Below, one piece after another: positions 38,327-51,963 of a stretch of 64,000 nucleotides of DNA (positions are counted from its first letter, which is position 1; each line of letters begins with the position of its first letter). The DNA is taken from the NCBI RefSeq assembly GCF_009742725.1, contig NZ_WPHG01000002.1:952919-1016918 (forward strand), read 5' to 3'. Both the position numbers and the translations under genes were made by a program. The notes beneath the pieces were generated by a model, which worked only from the letters and a program-made list of their open reading frames with translations, had not been told where the DNA came from and searched no databases. The stretch comes from Nitratireductor arenosus. GTDB taxonomy: Bacteria > Pseudomonadota > Alphaproteobacteria > Rhizobiales > Rhizobiaceae.

Positions 38327-38467
38327 ATGCTGATCACCTTGCTTGCCGCAGCAATGACCATTGCCATGCTGATCGCCACCGCGTTCAAATTCTACGAGGA
38401 AGCCCAGCGGGCCAAGATCGAACTGCGCACCGCCGACAAGAATTCGTTCCGGCTGTCGCGCCGCTGA
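38327..38467 (+). CDS. small membrane protein, 46 residues
   Basis: Begins MLITLLAAAMTIAMLIATAF, a single hydrophobic helix, then a charged tail (KFYEEAQRAKIELRTADKNS) ending FRLSRR. AAGGAG lies 8 bp before the ATG, and an intrinsic terminator follows 58 bp after the stop, so this is a real monocistronic small gene. It runs opposite to coaD and gyrA, in the gap between them. Function unknown. Confidence 0.72.
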   Translation: MLITLLAAAMTIAMLIATAFKFYEEAQRAKIELRTADKNSFRLSRR

Positions 38468-38524
38468 GCGCCCGGCTCCGGCTTCGCCAAGGGCAAAACG
38501 CCGCGTTTTTCAACAATCACGCCG

Positions 38525-38553
38525 AAAGCCGCCCCTCGGGCGGCTTTCTTTTT
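38525..38553 (+). terminator. intrinsic terminator after the 46-residue gene
   Basis: Perfect 10-bp stem, aaagccgccc (38525-38534) with its complement at 38538-38547, a 3-nt loop, and then CTTTTT. It stops plus-strand transcription before it runs antisense into gyrA. Confidence 0.9.
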
Positions 38554-38606
38554 GACCAGGCTTTACGCAGGCGGGGTTTCCGGCTCCGGCGGGCGGCGTG
38601 CCCGTC

Positions 38607-41447
<2,841 letters not shown>

Positions 41448-41884
41448 AACGGATCACGTTCGATAGAGGAATCATGTCGCTCCTTATATAGGATGACGCC
41501 ACATTTCTCCAAACCGGCCGGTCGATTTTCGATGCCCGATACCGCAACGGAAACAATGCCTTATAACGGAAACGATTTTCCCGGCCGAATGTTGCCCGGC
41601 AACCGGCCCGCAACGGCGCGAATCGCGCCCTCCGAGGTGGCGAAACCACCGGTTCGGCCAGGCCGGTCGGGACATCGCCCTGCGACCGGCATCGAGGCCG
41701 GCCATACCCGTTTCGCACCGTTTTCACCTGACGCCGCGCGCGCCAATAGCAGCGATGCTCCCCTGGAAGACCGGCCTTCCTGGCGCCGCATCCGCGCGCG
41801 GTGTTGCCTCCAGGCCGGCAATCTCGCCCGCGCTGGCCTTGCGCGGTGACTGACGATACGCTGCCGCCGACGGAGAGCCGCCCG
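41448..41884. other. intergenic region between divergent gyrA and marC-like genes
   Basis: 437 bp containing the predicted gyrA promoter at its left end. No convincing gene: open frames across it lack family resemblance and a plausible start. Nothing else recognised. Confidence 0.5.
41486..41513 (-). promoter_or_regulatory. predicted gyrA promoter
   Basis: On the minus strand TTTGGA (41513-41508), a 16-bp spacer and CTATAT (41491-41486) lie about 40 bp before the gyrA ATG. The -10 box is a very good match; the -35 is moderate. Prediction only. Confidence 0.5.
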
Positions 41885-42514
41885 ATGCCGAGCCTGGACC
41901 AGATCTTCAACGCCTTCGTGACGCTTTTGGTCACCATCGACCCGCCCGGCCTGGCGCCGCTGTTTCTGGCGCTGACGCGCGGCATGAATCGCTCGGAGCG
42001 CCAGCAGGTCGGCCTGCGCGCCTCGATCATCGGTTTTCTGCTTCTGGCGCTGTTCGCGCTCGCCGGCGCGGCGATCCTGTCGGTGTTCGGCATCACCCTG
42101 CCCGCCTTCCGGGTCGCCGGCGGGCTGCTGCTGTTCTTCATCGCCTTCGAGATGGTGTTCGAGCGCCGCCAGGAGCGCAAGGAAAAGAGCGCCGACGTCG
42201 CCATCACCCGCGACATGATCCACAACATCGCCGCCTTCCCGCTGGCCATCCCGCTGATCGCCGGGCCCGGCGCGATCTCGGCCACGGTGCTGTTGTCGGG
42301 GTCGTTTTCGGGCCCGGTCGGCCAGGCGATGCTGGTCGCCGTCATCCTTGCGGCGATCGTGGCGACCTATCTCGTCTTCCTGCTGGCCGAGCGCGTCGAC
42401 GGGTTTTTGGGCCAGACCGGGCGCTCGATCCTGACCCGGCTTTTGGGCGTGATCCTGGCCGCCCTCGCCGTCCAGTTCGTCGCCGACGGGGTCAAGGCGC
42501 TGATGGCGGCGTAA
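41885..42514 (+). CDS. MarC family membrane protein
   Basis: A 209-residue inner-membrane protein with six predicted helices, family MarC/UPF0056 (UPF0056). Conserved segments are FVTLLVTIDPPGLAPLFLAL near the N-terminus, and FPLAIPLIAGPGAISATVLL. The family was once linked to multiple antibiotic resistance but its transport role is unproven. Monocistronic; convergent with the methyltransferase gene downstream. Confidence 0.9.
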   Translation: MPSLDQIFNAFVTLLVTIDPPGLAPLFLALTRGMNRSERQQVGLRASIIGFLLLALFALAGAAILSVFGITLPAFRVAGGLLLFFIAFEMVFERRQERKEKSADVAITRDMIHNIAAFPLAIPLIAGPGAISATVLLSGSFSGPVGQAMLVAVILAAIVATYLVFLLAERVDGFLGQTGRSILTRLLGVILAALAVQFVADGVKALMAA

Positions 42515-42556
42515 TCGGACCGGCAACCGGACGCCCGGCCGGACGCCCGCCGGACG

Positions 42557-43333
42557 TCAGACCTTGCGGGCCAGCGTGACGAAGTAAACCACGGTAAAGA
42601 AGAAACGGCCGTCACGCGACAGGGCGTGTTGCTCCTCGAACCAGGCATTGGCGGCCGCCTGCGTCAGCTGGCCGTTGTCGACGGCATAGCGGCGCATCAG
42701 ATGCATCATCATCGCGGCCAGCCCGTCCGGTTTCAGCACCGTATCGGAAAACACCAGCGGCCGCACCGCATCAACAATGAAGCCGGCGTCCCGGCACAGC
42801 GCCGGCAGGATTTCCGGCACGCGCTTTTCGACCAGGTGCCCGTCCCATGCCGTCATCATCTTCGACATGCGTTGCCTGTCGCCGCTGAACCACACCAGCG
42901 TGTCCCAGTGCGTGTCGCCCACCACCAGCCGCGCGCCGGGCCGCAACACACGCGCGATCTCGCGCAGCGCGGCCGGAATGTCGGGCAGATACTCGAACAC
43001 CTGCAGCGCAACCGCGCCGTCGACCGACGTCGCGGCGAGCGGCAGGGCCTCGGCCGTTCCGTCGACGATCTCGGCATTGTCGCGCTCGGCGCAGCGCCCG
43101 GTCGACGCCGCGCGCATCTCGGCGCTGGGCTCGACCCCGATCGCCCTGCCCAGCGGGCCGACCGCACGCGCCAGTTCCAGGGTCAGCAGGCCGGGTCCGG
43201 AGCCGATATCGACCACGGTATCGCCCGGACGCGGCGCCAGCGCCTCAAGGCTGGCCATGCGCCGCCGGACGACATCCGAGCCCTGATAGGCATCCTCGAG
43301 AAGTCGGGTGGTCGCCGCGTCGAACTGAAGCAT
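42557..43333 (-). CDS. class I SAM-dependent methyltransferase
   Basis: A 258-residue methyltransferase with the Methyltransf_11 pattern: motif I VVDIGSGPGLLTLELARAVG, GVEPSAEM, DGTAEALPLAATSVDGAVAL and REIARVLRPGARLVVGD. The order and the VGDTHWDTLVWFS segment resemble arsenite- or quinone-type methyltransferases, but the substrate cannot be fixed. Single gene. Confidence 0.88.
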   Translation of the reverse strand: MLQFDAATTRLLEDAYQGSDVVRRRMASLEALAPRPGDTVVDIGSGPGLLTLELARAVGPLGRAIGVEPSAEMRAASTGRCAERDNAEIVDGTAEALPLAATSVDGAVALQVFEYLPDIPAALREIARVLRPGARLVVGDTHWDTLVWFSGDRQRMSKMMTAWDGHLVEKRVPEILPALCRDAGFIVDAVRPLVFSDTVLKPDGLAAMMMHLMRRYAVDNGQLTQAAANAWFEEQHALSRDGRFFFTVVYFVTLARKV

Positions 43334-43412
43334 GGTCCATGCTAGGCGATATCGCGCCGGCTTGAAAGCAGGCCGCGCCTGCTCGACCGCAAACGGTCCA
43401 ACGACGCGCCGG

Positions 43413-43793
43413 TCACCGGTCCGGCAGCACCACCGTCATCGCGCGCCCGCCAAAACCGTGCACGCTGTCATGCGCCCGCACCGTCACCGTGCGCAGCCCG
43501 GGCGGCACCGCCACACCGTCCTGGCTGCGGGTGAAGGGCTGTTCGTCGACATGGGGATGGGCCAGCACGCGCGTGGCCAGCACCGCGCCGTCCTCGCCGA
43601 CCACCTCCCAGCGATCGGCATAATGGTCCCAGCCGGTATCGGCATGGCGCACGGTGACATCGAAGCGATAGGTGCCGTCGGCGCGCGGCGAGATTTCTAC
43701 CGCCGTCACGTCGGCCTCGCCGGCATGGGCGGTACCGGCCGCCGCCAGCAGTGCGACGCAACACGCGGCACAAAAATGTCGGATCGTCAGCAT
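43413..43793 (-). CDS. hypothetical exported protein
   Basis: A 126-residue protein with a signal peptide (MLTIRHFCAACCVALLAAAG..., cleavage near AHA). The mature part is predicted beta-rich, with VTAVEISPRADGTYRFDVTV and DTGWDHYADRWEVV, an immunoglobulin-like pattern. ATG at 43793 is used; one at 43823 is in frame. Similar small exported proteins occur in alphaproteobacteria, function unknown. Confidence 0.7.
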   Translation of the reverse strand: MLTIRHFCAACCVALLAAAGTAHAGEADVTAVEISPRADGTYRFDVTVRHADTGWDHYADRWEVVGEDGAVLATRVLAHPHVDEQPFTRSQDGVAVPPGLRTVTVRAHDSVHGFGGRAMTVVLPDR

Positions 43794-43841
43794 GGCACCG
43801 TTCTTGCGCCAGGGCGCGCTCATTTGCCAATCACGAAGGCG

Positions 43842-44261
43842 TCAGGATTTCGCCGCGATGGCCAGAGGATGACCGGGCGCAAATTCTATCAAGTCCCACT
43901 GATTGCCGTAGAGGTCGGCAAAAACGGCGACCGTGCCGTACTCCGTGACCGTCGGCGCGCGCACGAAATCGATGCCTTTGCCGAGGTAGCGCTGATGGTC
44001 GCGCTCGAAATCGTCGGTCTGCAGGAACAGGAAGACGCGGCCGCCGGTCTGGTTGCCGATCGCCGCCGCCTGCCCGTCGTCCGACGCGCGTCCGAGCACC
44101 AGCGACGTGCCGCCGTCCGGCGGCGCTACGACCACCCAGCGTTTGTCCTGCTCGGGCTGGTACGTATCCTCCACAAGGTCGAAACCGAGCTTGCCGCAGT
44201 AGAACGCGATGGCCTCGTCATAGTCGCGCACCACGACCATGACGTGCGCGATACGCTGCAT
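43842..44261 (-). CDS. VOC family protein (glyoxalase/dioxygenase-like)
   Basis: A 139-residue vicinal oxygen chelate protein, starting MQRIAHVMVVVRDYDEAIAF. It has the paired beta-alpha-beta units with FYCGKLGFDLVEDTYQPEQ and VFADLYGNQWDLIEF, where the metal ligand positions would lie. The substrate is not deducible. It is located 10 bp downstream of ssb on the same strand. Confidence 0.9.
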   Translation of the reverse strand: MQRIAHVMVVVRDYDEAIAFYCGKLGFDLVEDTYQPEQDKRWVVVAPPDGGTSLVLGRASDDGQAAAIGNQTGGRVFLFLQTDDFERDHQRYLGKGIDFVRAPTVTEYGTVAVFADLYGNQWDLIEFAPGHPLAIAAKS

Positions 44262-44271
44262 CGGCGGCCGC

Positions 44272-44763
44272 TCAGAACGGGATTTCGTCGTCGAGATCGC
44301 GCGAGAAGCCGCCACCCCCGCCGCCGCGCTGGCTTTCGTTCGGGCTGGATGCGCCGAAATCGGAGCCGCGCGCGGCCGGGGCGTTATACTGGCCGCCGCC
44401 CTCGCCCTGCCCGCGCGAATCCAGCATCTGCAGCTCGCCGCGGAATTTCTGCAGCACCACCTCGGTCGTGTAGCGGTCCTGGCCTTGCTGGTCCTGCCAT
44501 TTGCGGGTCTGCAACTGGCCCTCGATATAGACCTTGGCGCCCTTCTTCAGATATTGCTCGGCGACCTTGGCCAGATTGTCGTTGAAGATCACGACATTGT
44601 GCCATTCGGTGCGCTCGCGGCGCTCGCCCGACTGGCGATCGCGCCAGGACTCGGAGGTCGCCACGCGCATGTTGACGACCGGATCGCCGGAATTCAGGCG
44701 GCGGATTTCGGGGTCGGCGCCCAGATTGCCGACCAAAATCACCTTGTTGACGCTTCCCGCCAT
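44272..44763 (-). CDS. ssb: single-stranded DNA-binding protein
   Basis: OB-fold ssDNA-binding protein required for replication, recombination and repair. 163 residues from the ATG at 44763 ([20 protein letters not shown]), with [20 protein letters not shown], a Gly/Gln-rich flexible linker, and the C-terminal acidic tip DDEIPF that recruits partner proteins. A LexA-type box 118 bp upstream predicts SOS control. Confidence 0.96.
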   Translation of the reverse strand: MAGSVNKVILVGNLGADPEIRRLNSGDPVVNMRVATSESWRDRQSGERRERTEWHNVVIFNDNLAKVAEQYLKKGAKVYIEGQLQTRKWQDQQGQDRYTTEVVLQKFRGELQMLDSRGQGEGGGQYNAPAARGSDFGASSPNESQRGGGGGGFSRDLDDEIPF

Positions 44764-44880
44764 CACTTTATCTCCACGCTCGTCCGCCCGGGACATTTCT
44801 GATCGGCGCGCATTCTATCCCATCGCCCCGGCCGACGCGCCCCGGCGGGGCAGATTCCTTGCGCTGTCCACAAGGGTTTT

Positions 44881-44895
44881 GTTCCTTATTTGTTC
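44881..44895. promoter_or_regulatory. LexA (SOS) box upstream of ssb
   Basis: GTTCCTTATTTGTTC is an exact match to the alphaproteobacterial SOS operator GTTC-N7-GTTC. It lies 118-132 bp before the ssb start. The flanking TTTGTTCTAA resembles the second box near uvrA. Confidence 0.8.
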
Positions 44896-45028
44896 TAAAC
44901 GGTTTCCGGCCCGGTTTCAACCATGCGCCGGCGCCCGCCGCACGGGACGCGAAATGTGAAGCGGCGCGCTCTTGGCAGCGGCGGCGTGCGCGCTTATGTC
45001 GAGGCAAAGCGTGAGCGGAGCCGAAATC

Positions 45029-45298
45029 ATGTCGCGAACCCTGCTGATTGCCCTTTTTGTCGCCGCCGCAAGCCTGCCTGCCCTGGCCGGCCCGGATGCG
45101 GATAAGGCCGAAAACGGGCTGCCCGGCGTCGAACGCCCGCAAGGCGCCGGCGCCACCGACGCGCCCTTGCCCGAACCGGACGAGGCGCTGCCGGTCGGCT
45201 CCACGCCGGGCTCGTTCAAGGTCGGCGACTGGGACGTGACCATCTCCGGCAGCATTTCCTACGAGATCGGCACCGGCGGTTACCGCTCCGGCCGCTGA
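45029..45298 (+). CDS. small exported hypothetical protein
   Basis: An 89-residue product with signal peptide (MSRTLLIALFVAAASLPALA) and a Pro/Gly/Glu-rich mature part (EPDEALPVGSTPGSFKVGDW) ending in a beta-prone DVTISGSISYEIGTGG. GGAG lies 9 bp upstream of the ATG. No family recognised. It sits in the gap between ssb and uvrA, which are usually adjacent divergent genes, and runs toward uvrA. Confidence 0.65.
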   Translation: MSRTLLIALFVAAASLPALAGPDADKAENGLPGVERPQGAGATDAPLPEPDEALPVGSTPGSFKVGDWDVTISGSISYEIGTGGYRSGR

Positions 45299-46398
45299 TG
45301 CGGCAGCACCGGAACCTGCCTCGTCCGGTCGTTCATGCCTTTTTGCTTGCCCCGGTTCCTTTCATCGTTCGTTTCGCCCCCTCGACGCCACGCAACAGCG
45401 GCTCACACCGGACCCGATGTCGACGCGCTTTTGCGCTCCGGCCGCGCCCGGACCTGCTGCGCGCACGCCGTCCGGGTCGGCCGCACGGTTTTCGGCCGCA
45501 CGGTTTGAAGGTGGCGCGCTTGTGCCGATCGCACGCCACACTACCGGCCTCGTCGCGTCTTGGCCGCGTCAGCCACCAAATCCCGGCGGTTCGCGTGCGC
45601 GGCCGCACGGCCATCGCCAACCGCACCCTGCAAGAATTTTCTGATCGATGCCGACAGCCCGCGACGGAACCGTGTTGAAGCCGGAGAAATCCTGTTCCTG
45701 CCCGGTATGCCGGGGGCGCGAAAAACGGCTGCCGCCGGCGCCATCGCGCACCGCCCGTACCCCACCGGACGCCCTCGAAAGAACGGCCTCGCCGCTACCG
45801 TTTCGAGCGCGCGAGGCCTTTGGGTTTCCCCGATCTCCGAGGATATCAGGTGATCGTCAAGGGGCATCCACTCAAGGATGGCGCCCTTTGCATTGGTCAG
45901 CGATGTAAGGTGATTTGACGGGGCGCGCGATCAGCCGCTCAGCGTCCGATCGGGCTCACCGCGGCTCCACCGGGCAGGCGGAGCCGGCAGGGACTGTCCG
46001 GCGGGGTCATGCCTCTCTCCTCTGCTGGTTACACCGACACCGTTCCGTCCGCAGCCTCGCCTTCGCGGCGCCTCGCGAAAATCCCGCTCCTGCGGATGAT
46101 TTCGAGGCCGCCCATGGAACGGTTCGAAGTCTGCGCCCCGGCCGCCATCGCTGTCAATATCGGCGCCGCGCATACAGGCAAAATGTGATCGAGGGCGAGC
46201 GGCGCGTCGGCACCGGACGCAAACCGTGTCAGGAGTGCGTTCGACCTTTGTTCTTTCCCCTTGCCCTCACCCGGCAAAGGAGTCTAACTCGCTTTTGCGA
46301 AAAACCCCCTCGACGCGGCGGCGCGGCGACTTACCTAGGAGGCTGGCGCGGAACCTTGTCCGCGCCTTCCCATCGCAACCACGGAACGGCATTGCGGC
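45299..46398. other. 1.1-kb region upstream of uvrA without a convincing gene
   Basis: Several open frames cross this stretch on both strands but none has a family resemblance, a good ribosome-binding site, or the codon pattern of its neighbours. A 15-bp unit, tcggccgcacggttt, is repeated exactly in tandem at 45477-45506. The right end holds the uvrA SOS box at 46239. It may contain degraded sequence. Confidence 0.5.
46239..46253. promoter_or_regulatory. LexA (SOS) box upstream of uvrA
   Basis: GTTCGACCTTTGTTC is an exact GTTC-N7-GTTC operator, 146-160 bp before the uvrA ATG. uvrA is a classical SOS gene, so LexA control is expected. Confidence 0.8.
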
Positions 46399-49323
<2,925 letters not shown>

Positions 49324-49325
49324 GG

Positions 49326-49647
49326 ATGGACGATCTCGCCGATCGGATACGCAACTGGATCGCGAGCGGCGCGTTCAGGGTCTCGGATCACGCGCAGGGG
49401 CGGTTGGATGAAAGAGGCCTGCTGCTTTCGGATATTCTGGCAAGCGTCGCGTCGTGGTCTGTCATCGAAACCTATGAAAGCGGCCGCATGGGACCGTCCC
49501 TCCTCGCAAGGCACGTGTTGCCGGGTGGTCCGATCCACTGTCTGGGGTATGATAAACGAAAATGCGGTTCATGCCGTTCTCGTGACGGTCTATCTGCCTG
49601 ACAAGGAGCTGTGGGATGAGCAGTTCACGATCCGACGCAAGGCGTGA
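49326..49647 (+). pseudogene. DUF4258 domain gene with a frameshift
   Basis: The gene opens at the ATG at 49326, 3 bp after the uvrA stop: MDDLADRIRNWIASGAFRVS, then HAQGRLDERGLLLSDILASV, with the DUF4258 His. Reading stays open to about residue 73 (VLPGGPIHC) and then the family sequence continues in another frame (VWGMINENAV, then VLVTVYLPDKELWDEQFTIR). A single-base insertion near 49543 explains this. The final frame stops at 49647 and overlaps the next gene. DUF4258 proteins are often found in toxin-antitoxin-like pairs. A sequencing error is an alternative. Confidence 0.7.
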
Positions 49648-49861
49648 GGAAGTAACTCGGCTCGTTGAGGAAGGCGGCTATGTCGCCAAGATTCGCGTCA
49701 CGCTGATCTACGAAACCGACGACCCGACCAATTGGGGCCCGTATCTGTCGGCCGATGACGCGCTCAAGCTCGACGCGGTGCGCAGCGCGTTGAGGCGCGG
49801 CGACATAGCCGGCGCTGCCCGCCACGGTGAGATTTTCGAGCTGTTGCCGGTGTCGGCGTAG
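49616..49861 (+). CDS. hypothetical protein, partner of the DUF4258 gene
   Basis: An 81-residue protein: MSSSRSDARREEVTRLVEEG, YVAKIRVTLIYETDDPTNWG, PYLSADDALKLDAVRSALRR and GEIFELLPVSA. Similar short proteins follow DUF4258 genes elsewhere, so the pair may be a toxin-antitoxin-like module; the role is not established. It starts inside the 3' end of the DUF4258 frame (32-bp overlap) and ends exactly where the second uvrA repeat begins. Confidence 0.7.
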   Translation: MSSSRSDARREEVTRLVEEGGYVAKIRVTLIYETDDPTNWGPYLSADDALKLDAVRSALRRGDIAGAARHGEIFELLPVSA

Positions 49862-49991
49862 CGGCGGCGAACTGGTCGCCTCGGGCACGCCGGACGACAT
49901 CATCGCCGAAAAACGCAGCTATACCGGCCGGTTTTTGAAGGAACTCCTGGAACGTCGGCCGGGGGGACGGAAACGGGTGGCTGCGGAGTAG
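49861..49991 (+). repeat. direct repeat, copy 2: orphan uvrA 3' end
   Basis: Contains the uvrA C-terminal coding tail (ending in the same GRKRVAAE and TAG stop) without the rest of the gene. About 93% identical to copy 1, mostly synonymous differences. It has no start codon of its own and is not expected to be expressed as protein. Confidence 0.92.
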
Positions 49992-50059
49992 AGGGGCCAA
50001 GAAACTATCGGGGGACGGGAGGCGCGGCCGGTCTTCGCGTGCTCCAGGAACACCGCGCT

Positions 50060-50289
50060 GTTCCCCCCTCTTGCGCAGTCTAAGGCCTGGCTGCGCCAGG
50101 ACCAAGACTGCGCTTTCTCCCCCGCAAAGGGGGGAGATAGGACGCGCAGCGGCGACGCAGCACGCAGTCTTCGACCTCGGCGATTTGCGACAAGCGCGGA
50201 CGCCGGCTTTATCTCCCCCCTTTGCGGGGGAGAAAGCAAAATCGACGTCTTGGCGAAGCCAAATGTCAGATTTTGCAAGAGGGGGGATC
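50060..50289. repeat. 230-bp palindromic repeat element, copy 1
   Basis: The ends are inverted: the left end is gttcccccctcttgc and the right end gcaagaggggggatc, differing at one base of 15 as inverted repeats. Inside are further inverted segments, such as ctttctcccccgcaaagg facing cctttgcgggggagaaag across the middle. It has no open frame with family resemblance. Copy 2 lies 654 bp downstream at about 98% identity. It resembles a MITE or large REP-type element. Confidence 0.85.
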
Positions 50290-50343
50290 AGTCCTGGCGG
50301 GGATGGCATCGGCAAATCAGCCTGAATCGCCCGCTCCCGCCGA

Positions 50344-50712
50344 TCACCACCGCTTGCCCGCCGCCGCCAGGATCTGCGCGCACACCCCATCGATGTTTCG
50401 CACCACGTCGTCATTCCAGAACCGCAGCACCGTGAACCCGTTTTGGCGAAAATGCGCGTCGCGCCTTGTATCCGAGGCCGACCCCGCATGCTGGCCGCCA
50501 TCGACCTCCACGATCAACTTCGGCCGGAAACAGACAAAATCCAGAATATAACCGTCGAGCGGATATTGCCTGCGGAAGCTCAGCCCCTCGAGCTGGCCCC
50601 GGCGCAGCGCCTGCCAAAGCAGGTTTTCCGCCTTGGTGGCGTCCTTGCGCATCTCCCGCGCGCGGCTGCGGTGGCTTGCCGGCGGTTGGTAACGCACGGG
50701 CTTCCCCTGCAT
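50344..50712 (-). CDS. DUF559 domain-containing protein (PD-(D/E)XK endonuclease-like)
   Basis: A 122-residue protein of the DUF559 family, related to Vsr-like very short patch endonucleases. The N-terminus is basic (QPPASHRSRAREMRKDATKA); the core shows ENLLWQALRRGQLEGLSFRR, YILDFVCFRPKLIVEVDGGQH with the catalytic Asp, Glu and Gln, and VLRFWNDDVVRNIDGV. It sits alone, exactly between two copies of the 230-bp repeat, which may have moved or duplicated with it. The substrate is unknown. Confidence 0.88.
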   Translation of the reverse strand: MQGKPVRYQPPASHRSRAREMRKDATKAENLLWQALRRGQLEGLSFRRQYPLDGYILDFVCFRPKLIVEVDGGQHAGSASDTRRDAHFRQNGFTVLRFWNDDVVRNIDGVCAQILAAAGKRW

Positions 50713-50713
50713 C

Positions 50714-50942
50714 GATCCCCCCTCTTGCGCAGTCTAAGGCCTGGCTGCGCCAGGACCAAGACTGCGCTTTCTCCCCCGCAAAGGGGGGAGATAGGACGCG
50801 CAGCGGCGACGCAGCACCCAGTCTTCGACCCGGCGATTTGCGACAAGCGCGGACGCCGGCTTTATCTCCCCCCGATGCGGGGGAGAAAGCAAAATCGACG
50901 TCTTGGCGAAGCCAAATGTCAGATTTTGCAAGAGGGGGGATC
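50714..50942. repeat. 230-bp palindromic repeat element, copy 2
   Basis: 229 bp, ends gatcccccctcttgc and gcaagaggggggatc, a perfect 15-bp terminal inverted repeat. Same orientation as copy 1, with a handful of substitutions and one deleted base. No clear target-site duplication was seen next to either copy. Confidence 0.87.
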
Positions 50943-50995
50943 GGGTTCAGGCGCCTGCAATCAAGCAATCAGTGCCGCCCTGCTTACCTGCCGCC

Positions 50996-51385
50996 CTACC
51001 CCCACACGACCTCCGCCCCCAGTTCGCCAAGCCACGCGTCCTTCGACACCAGCGTCAGCCCTTCCACCGCCGCCTGGGCGGCGAGCATGCGGTCGAACGG
51101 GTCGCGGTGCTCGGGCCCGTACGAGCCCGCCCGCACCGCGTGCCGAGCCGACAGCGCCAGAAGGTCGAACCCTTCGGCGGCAGCCACCTCCTCGAACGCC
51201 TCGACCAGCGGCGCGATTTCCGGCCAGCGCCCGCGGTGGTGCTTGTAGGACATCTCGTAGGCCGACACCGCGCTGGCGAACACGGGCACCTGCCGGTCGC
51301 CCAGCAATTCCCGGACTCTCGGCGGCAGCAGCTCGGGAAAATAAAGCCACCAGAACAGGGCGTGGGTATCGAGGAGCAGCCTCAC
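50996..51385 (-). CDS. type II toxin-antitoxin toxin, PIN domain (VapC-like)
   Basis: PIN-domain ribonuclease, 129 residues. It begins MRLLLDTHALFWWLYFPELL (first catalytic Asp in LLLDTHALFWW) and has the later acidic residues in SAVSAYEMSYKHHRGRW and DPFDRMLAAQAAVEGLTLVS, with KDAW at the end. The length is typical. Its start overlaps the antitoxin stop by 4 bp. Confidence 0.9.
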   Translation of the reverse strand: MRLLLDTHALFWWLYFPELLPPRVRELLGDRQVPVFASAVSAYEMSYKHHRGRWPEIAPLVEAFEEVAAAEGFDLLALSARHAVRAGSYGPEHRDPFDRMLAAQAAVEGLTLVSKDAWLGELGAEVVWG

Positions 51386-51813
51386 CGGCCACCGTCACCA
51401 ACATCGCCGTCGGCCGAATACCGGCCCTCCCATGCCGCCAATTCGTCCTCGCCCAGCGGCTGGTCGAACAGGTCGGGCGGCAGGCTGCCGCGCAGATGCG
51501 CGAAGCGGCCGGGCACGCGCTGCTTTGTCTCCGCGATCGGCACCACCTTGGCCACCGCCTTACCGTCGCGCATGATCGTGAACTCCCTGCCGGCTGCCAG
51601 CGCCTGCTCCAGCGCGCCGGCATCGTAGTCGGCCTGTTCGCCCTCGCCGAAACCGGGCGGCAACGCCCCGCCGGCGCCGCTTGCGGCATCGACCGGCACC
51701 AGCCTGACCGCCGGCCTGTTGCGGCGGGCGATCACGATCACCTCGCCCGCCTCGGCGCGCGCCACCAGGTCGGAAAGCCGCGTCTTGGCATCGTGCATGT
51801 TGATGATCGCCAT
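51382..51813 (-). CDS. Phd/YefM-type antitoxin, C-terminally extended
   Basis: A 143-residue antitoxin. The N-terminal part (MAIINMHDAKTRLSDLVARA, then GEVIVIARRNRPAVRLVPV) is the Phd/YefM DNA-binding domain. It is longer than the usual 75-90 residues, with an added Ala/Gly-rich middle segment and then FTIMRDGKAVAKVVPIAETK and a C-terminal segment that probably wraps the toxin. The ATG at 51813 is used. An 18-bp palindrome just upstream is a likely autoregulatory operator. Confidence 0.88.
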   Translation of the reverse strand: MAIINMHDAKTRLSDLVARAEAGEVIVIARRNRPAVRLVPVDAASGAGGALPPGFGEGEQADYDAGALEQALAAGREFTIMRDGKAVAKVVPIAETKQRVPGRFAHLRGSLPPDLFDQPLGEDELAAWEGRYSADGDVGDGGR

Positions 51814-51823
51814 GGACAAAATA

Positions 51824-51841
51824 TAGCTAGAAAACTAGCTA
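51824..51841. promoter_or_regulatory. palindromic operator of the toxin-antitoxin operon
   Basis: The sequence tagctag-aaaa-ctagcta is a perfect 7-bp inverted repeat with a 4-bp spacer, 11-28 bp before the antitoxin start. Placement suits repression by the Phd-type antitoxin. Inference from position and symmetry. Confidence 0.6.
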
Positions 51842-51963
51842 GGTTCAACAAGCCTCCGGATGGCGGGGCATCAGGCGGCGGTCGCCCGCGTAATCCGCCC
51901 TTAATTCATCCACCCCCCTCCCAACCCCGCCTACACTCCCGCCGCCCTGACAAGGAGGCGGCG

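Noticed and set aside
45299..45867. several 90-130-codon open frames upstream of uvrA
   Set aside because: Arg/Pro/Ala-rich with no family resemblance and poor ribosome-binding sites. Described as non-coding.
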